A stretch of 64,000 nucleotides of DNA from Enterovibrio sp045679545 (GTDB lineage: Bacteria > Pseudomonadota > Gammaproteobacteria > Enterobacterales > Vibrionaceae). Below the pieces are notes generated by a model. It did no database searches and was not told where the DNA came from. It worked only from the letters and a program-made list of their open reading frames with translations. The DNA lies in assembly GCF_045679545.1 (NCBI RefSeq), contig NZ_CP166194.1, positions 2,418,001-2,482,000 of the forward strand, read 5' to 3'. Positions 60,944 to 64,000 of the stretch are shown here, piece by piece. A program made the translations under genes and the position numbers. Position 1 is the first letter of the stretch. The number at the start of each line of letters is the position of its first letter.

Positions 60944-61532
60944 CGCTGATCTCATCAAGGGTTAACCCAAAGCTCGCGCCAAAGGTTGACATAAAATACG
61001 CCGTTGCTTCGCTACCGCGTTCATCCATGGTGGTTTCAAGGCGACGCTTCGCCTGCTCAAACTCATGGTTTCCGGCAGACAATTCTTCCAAGCACTTTAA
61101 ATAGGCACAGATAGCATCAGCCTGTTTCACTAACTGATAGTCTTCGGGGTCTATCGCTGCGCTGTCGATTAGCGGGCGGTAATCGTCACGAAACTCTTCT
61201 GGCAGCATGGCAACCAATTTATCTTCCGCGATGCGCTCAATTTTTTTGTATTCGTCGGCAATAGCAGGGTTAAAGTATTTGATGGGTGTCGGTAAATCTC
61301 CCGTGAGCACTTCACTGCAGTCGTGAAACATAGCCAATAAAGCAACGCGCTCCGGTGAATAGCTCCCACCAAATTTTCTGTTTTCAATCAGGGCGAGCGC
61401 ATGCGCAACAAACGCGACTTGAAGGCTATGTTCAGAGATATTCTCGTTGAACACATTTCGCATTAACGGCCAGCGATAGATAAGTTTCATTCTCGCGAGA
61501 TGGGCAAAGAAGTGGCTGTGTTTCTGGCTCAT
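60936..61532 (-). CDS. yfbR: 5'-Deoxynucleotidase YfbR
   Basis: A 198-residue HD-domain phosphatase of deoxyribonucleoside 5'-monophosphates. YRWPLMRNVFNENISEHSLQVAFVAHALA and LAMFHDCSEVLTGDLPTPIKYFNP carry the HD metal ligands; the C-terminal helix runs FEQAKRRLETTM. Length matches E. coli YfbR (199). First of a two-gene unit with the dGTPase. Confidence 0.95.
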   Translation of the reverse strand: MSQKHSHFFAHLARMKLIYRWPLMRNVFNENISEHSLQVAFVAHALALIENRKFGGSYSPERVALLAMFHDCSEVLTGDLPTPIKYFNPAIADEYKKIERIAEDKLVAMLPEEFRDDYRPLIDSAAIDPEDYQLVKQADAICAYLKCLEELSAGNHEFEQAKRRLETTMDERGSEATAYFMSTFGASFGLTLDEISDE

Positions 61533-61763
61533 GGCATCCTTGGCTTAGTTGGAACGTGGGTACTCAGTCCATAATGTTGTCGCGCCCCGCTTTTCTCAAG
61601 CTTTTCACGAAAAAAATCCCCCATGCAAAGGGCTCTTTTCCTCAGGGCAACAACGGAAATGACGATAAAACAAGAATAATACGAAAAATGGACATTGAAG
61701 AGAGGATGTGAATAAAGACGTAAATGGGGAGAGGGTGCTCCCCGACACACAACCTAGCGGGGA
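61533..61763. other. Intergenic stretch between comEA-like gene and yfbR
   Basis: 231 bases with no convincing gene. CCCCG...CGGGG (61741-61763) can form a weak hairpin with a 13-base loop at the end of the comEA-like gene. A 73-codon minus frame crosses it but has no homology. Confidence 0.4.
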
Positions 61764-62051
61764 TTATAAGGTAATACGATCGCGGTTTTTCTCAACGATG
61801 GCTTTGCCGATACCTTTGACACTAGAGAGAGCGTCGACCGATTCGAAAGCACCGTTTTCGTTGCGAAAATCAACAATGGCCTGCGCTTTTGATTTTCCAA
61901 TGCCGTCCAGATACTTATCCAGCTCTTCGGCTTCCGCCGTGTTGATGTTCACTTCAATTGGTGCGCCCTGAGCCCCATCTTGCGCTGTCGCAAAAGGGCT
62001 GACTATGAGCGTTGCCGCCAGTAAAAATGCTGAAAAGAGTGTTTTTATCAT
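61764..62051 (-). CDS. ComEA-like helix-hairpin-helix DNA-binding protein
   Basis: A 95-residue exported protein. Signal peptide MIKTLFSAFLLAATLIVSPFATA, then a ComEA HhH domain with VNINTAEAEELDKYLDGIGKSKAQAIVDFRNENGAF and LSSVKGIGKAIVEKNRDRI. In naturally competent vibrios ComEA binds incoming DNA in the periplasm; in E. coli the ortholog YbaV lies next to ppiD, as here. Good ribosome site AAGGAACAGG. Confidence 0.88.
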   Translation of the reverse strand: MIKTLFSAFLLAATLIVSPFATAQDGAQGAPIEVNINTAEAEELDKYLDGIGKSKAQAIVDFRNENGAFESVDALSSVKGIGKAIVEKNRDRITL

Positions 62052-62128
62052 GTCCTGTTCCTTAGGTTGTTTGAATCACAATCCTCCCCAGCATACGAAT
62101 CCTTCCACTCCGCTCCATTACAATGCAC

Positions 62129-62162
62129 AAAAAAACGACGGGGTGCTAAAAGCGCCCCGTCG
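62129..62162 (-). terminator. Intrinsic terminator of ppiD
   Basis: Minus-strand stem CGACGGGG/CCCCGTCG with an inner GCT/AGC pair, followed by T7, 51 bases after the ppiD stop and before the comEA-like gene. Confidence 0.88.
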
Positions 62163-62213
62163 ATGTGACTTATCAATTACAACTGTATAGAAATCACTTC
62201 AAAATAGTCGTGA

Positions 62214-64000
62214 TTATTGCTCTACGGTATCAATAGAATACGTCACTTCAGTTTTTGCTTTCAGCTGAGCAATCAATGCGTTCAGATCGGCATTCGCGGT
62301 GGTACGTGCCACACGCTCTGCCATCTGGCTTTGCAAGCTAATCGCTTCGGTGGCAGGCTCTTTCACACTATCGAGTGCAACAATCAGCACATCACCGTTA
62401 CCCGCATTTGTCAGACCATACTCAACTGTGTCCGCTGTCGGTGTTGGCATAGTAAATGCCAACTCAACCACTTCACGCTCTGGTGACACACGGCTGATTT
62501 CACTTTCAGCGCTAAATGCATACCCTGATGCATTCACGCCCGCATCATTGCCTGCTTCTAGCTCAGCCAATAGTGTCTGTGCCAACGCTTCTGCGGCTTT
62601 TTCGCCTTCTTGACGCTTGAGCATCGCTGTCACCTGCGCTTCCACTTCTTCGTATGGCAACACGGATTCAGGACGAACTTCGTCAACACGCACAACAAGA
62701 ACATGTTCAGGTGCAATCTCGATAATATCCGAGTTTAAACCATCTTCACGCACTTCTGGTGCTTGCAAGGCTTGGGCAACGGCAGGATTTGCAAGCGCAC
62801 CGTCGAGTTCAATCAAAGCAACAAAGTCAGTTTTATTAACCGTTGCATTGACCGCCTCTGCTGCATCATCAAGGTTGTCTGGCATTTCAAATGCTTTCTC
62901 AGCCAACTCATTTGACAGCGCGTAGAACTTCTCAGCAGCATGTTGTTGCTTAAGTTTCGCGATAATTTCATCACGAACGTCAGCAAAAGGCTTAGCATCA
63001 GAAGGTTTAATTTCATCAAGTTTGATGATGTGGAAACCAAAATCAGACTGAACAACACCGGTGACATCGCCAGTATTCACCAATGCAAATGAAGCATCTT
63101 CAAACGCTGGATCCATCACACCTTTATCAAACCAATCAAGTTGACCACCCTGCTCTGCGCTAAAGGTGTCATCTGAACGGGTTTTCGCTAGCTCAGCAAA
63201 ATCCGCACCGGCGTTAAGCTCAGCAAGAACTGCCTGTGCTTTTTCTTTCGCTGCATCATCATCACCTTGGATCATAATGTGGCTAACTTTGCGTTGCTCA
63301 GACGTACCATAAGACGCGATGTTCGCCTCATAGTAAGCTTTCGCTTCTTCTTCGGTCACATCGGCGACATCAGCCACACCTGCACCTGTCAGCTCAACAT
63401 AAGAGAGCTTAAACTGCTCAGGACGAACGAACTGGGCAGGGTTTTGCTCATAGTACGCTTTCTTCTGCTCATCGGTGATATCCGCTTTATCAGCAAAATC
63501 AGCCAACGGCAAAGTCAGTGTGCGCACCAAACGTGTCTGTCCTTCAAGCTTATAAAGGGCTTCTAATTCGTCTTCCAAGGCAAATTCACTGCTCACCAGT
63601 GCATTGACTAATTGCTCACGAACCATATCTTGACGCACATACTCAGCAAACTGATCCGGACTTAGACCGTTACGACGCAGCGCCGAGAGATACAAGTCAT
63701 TATTGAAAATGCCATTGCTTGAGAACGCAGGCATCTCACGGATTGATTGCTTCACCTGTGCATCACTCACTCGAAGACCCAGGCGATCTGCTTCTTGGTC
63801 AAGAAGAGATTGATTCACCATACGGTCTAGAACATTACGGCGGAATTGAGCCAGATAGTTGGGATCGCTCAACAAGGTTGAGAAGAAATCACCCGCTTGT
63901 GATTGCATCTGCGCACGCTCATTTTGGTAAGCTTGCTCAAATTGGCTGCGGCTAATTTCTAGATCACCCACTTTAGCCGCTGGGATATCAGTACCACCCG
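62214..64000 (-). CDS. ppiD: Peptidyl-prolyl cis-trans isomerase D (5'-truncated by window edge)
   Basis: About 595 codons of PpiD; the N-terminal membrane anchor is outside the window. The in-window part begins GGTDIPAAKVGDLEISRSQFEQAY (SurA-N-like region), has a parvulin domain (EQRKVSHIMIQG...GGQLDWFDKGVMDPAFEDASFAL...FGFHIIKLDEIKP) and a C-terminal chaperone region. It is a periplasmic chaperone anchored near SecYEG. Upstream of the comEA-like gene, as in E. coli (ppiD-ybaV). Confidence 0.94.
   Translation of the reverse strand, partial: GGTDIPAAKVGDLEISRSQFEQAYQNERAQMQSQAGDFFSTLLSDPNYLAQFRRNVLDRMVNQSLLDQEADRLGLRVSDAQVKQSIREMPAFSSNGIFNNDLYLSALRRNGLSPDQFAEYVRQDMVREQLVNALVSSEFALEDELEALYKLEGQTRLVRTLTLPLADFADKADITDEQKKAYYEQNPAQFVRPEQFKLSYVELTGAGVADVADVTEEEAKAYYEANIASYGTSEQRKVSHIMIQGDDDAAKEKAQAVLAELNAGADFAELAKTRSDDTFSAEQGGQLDWFDKGVMDPAFEDASFALVNTGDVTGVVQSDFGFHIIKLDEIKPSDAKPFADVRDEIIAKLKQQHAAEKFYALSNELAEKAFEMPDNLDDAAEAVNATVNKTDFVALIELDGALANPAVAQALQAPEVREDGLNSDIIEIAPEHVLVVRVDEVRPESVLPYEEVEAQVTAMLKRQEGEKAAEALAQTLLAELEAGNDAGVNASGYAFSAESEISRVSPEREVVELAFTMPTPTADTVEYGLTNAGNGDVLIVALDSVKEPATEAISLQSQMAERVARTTANADLNALIAQLKAKTEVTYSIDTVEQ

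Noticed and set aside
61529..61750. 73-codon minus-strand frame upstream of yfbR
   Set aside because: Overlaps the yfbR start region, odd composition, no homology recognised.

Overview
This window looks like a chromosome segment from a marine gammaproteobacterium of the family Vibrionaceae (Vibrio, Grimontia or Enterovibrio type). The evidence is an adjacent toxR-toxS pair beside htpG, an OmpU-type porin, a lipoprotein chitobiase next to nagE/nagBAC, and a rhombosortase. Most genes are core and much of the order matches E. coli blocks. I see no rRNA, tRNA, CRISPR array, prophage or insertion sequence. The species is inferred from gene content only.

Layout: 0-2.7 kb carries sdhA(partial)-D-C divergent from gltA (TCA cycle). 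2.8-9.8 kb carries a Nif3/YbgI protein, a DUF1853 protein, seqA-pgm divergent from a YbfF esterase, a DUF2788 membrane protein, fldA, a DUF4442 protein and fur. 9.9-23.1 kb carries glnS, chitobiase, nagE, then nagB-nagA-nagC, a Kef-type antiporter and asnB; together the nag and chitobiase genes take up and catabolise chitin-derived GlcNAc. 23.3-34.5 kb carries gsk, hemH, adk, htpG, toxRS, recR, ybaB, dnaX and apt. This is the E. coli apt-dnaX-ybaB-recR-htpG-adk-hemH-gsk block with toxRS placed between recR and htpG. 34.6-42.6 kb carries ybaN plus a 39-codon microgene, a DksA-like zinc protein, a DUF2057 protein, the porin, dinG, a TSUP permease, priC, an HDAC-family protein and a YbaM-type protein.

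42.6-49.3 kb carries a long structured leader before an alanine/glycine:Na+ symporter, then a TIGR02647 protein, a Tim44-like protein, a TM2 protein, a TetR regulator and an LplT-PlsC fusion. 49.3-56.5 kb is the menaquinone operon menF-D-H-B-C-E, with overlapping genes. 56.9-61.5 kb carries alaA and yfbR, separated by a rhombosortase, a DTW-domain tRNA modification gene and a dGTPase. This stretch is peppered with a 7-bp tandem repeat. 61.7-64 kb carries a ComEA-like protein and the 5'-truncated ppiD.

Points most worth a second look: the leader RNA at 42.85-43.04 kb; the AGGTCCT heptamer arrays and a pseudoknot-capable sequence around rrtA/tapT; an unlisted membrane microprotein upstream of ybaN; an E. 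coli-type programmed frameshift site in dnaX plus a second downstream slippery run; and related leader motifs before hemH and adk.
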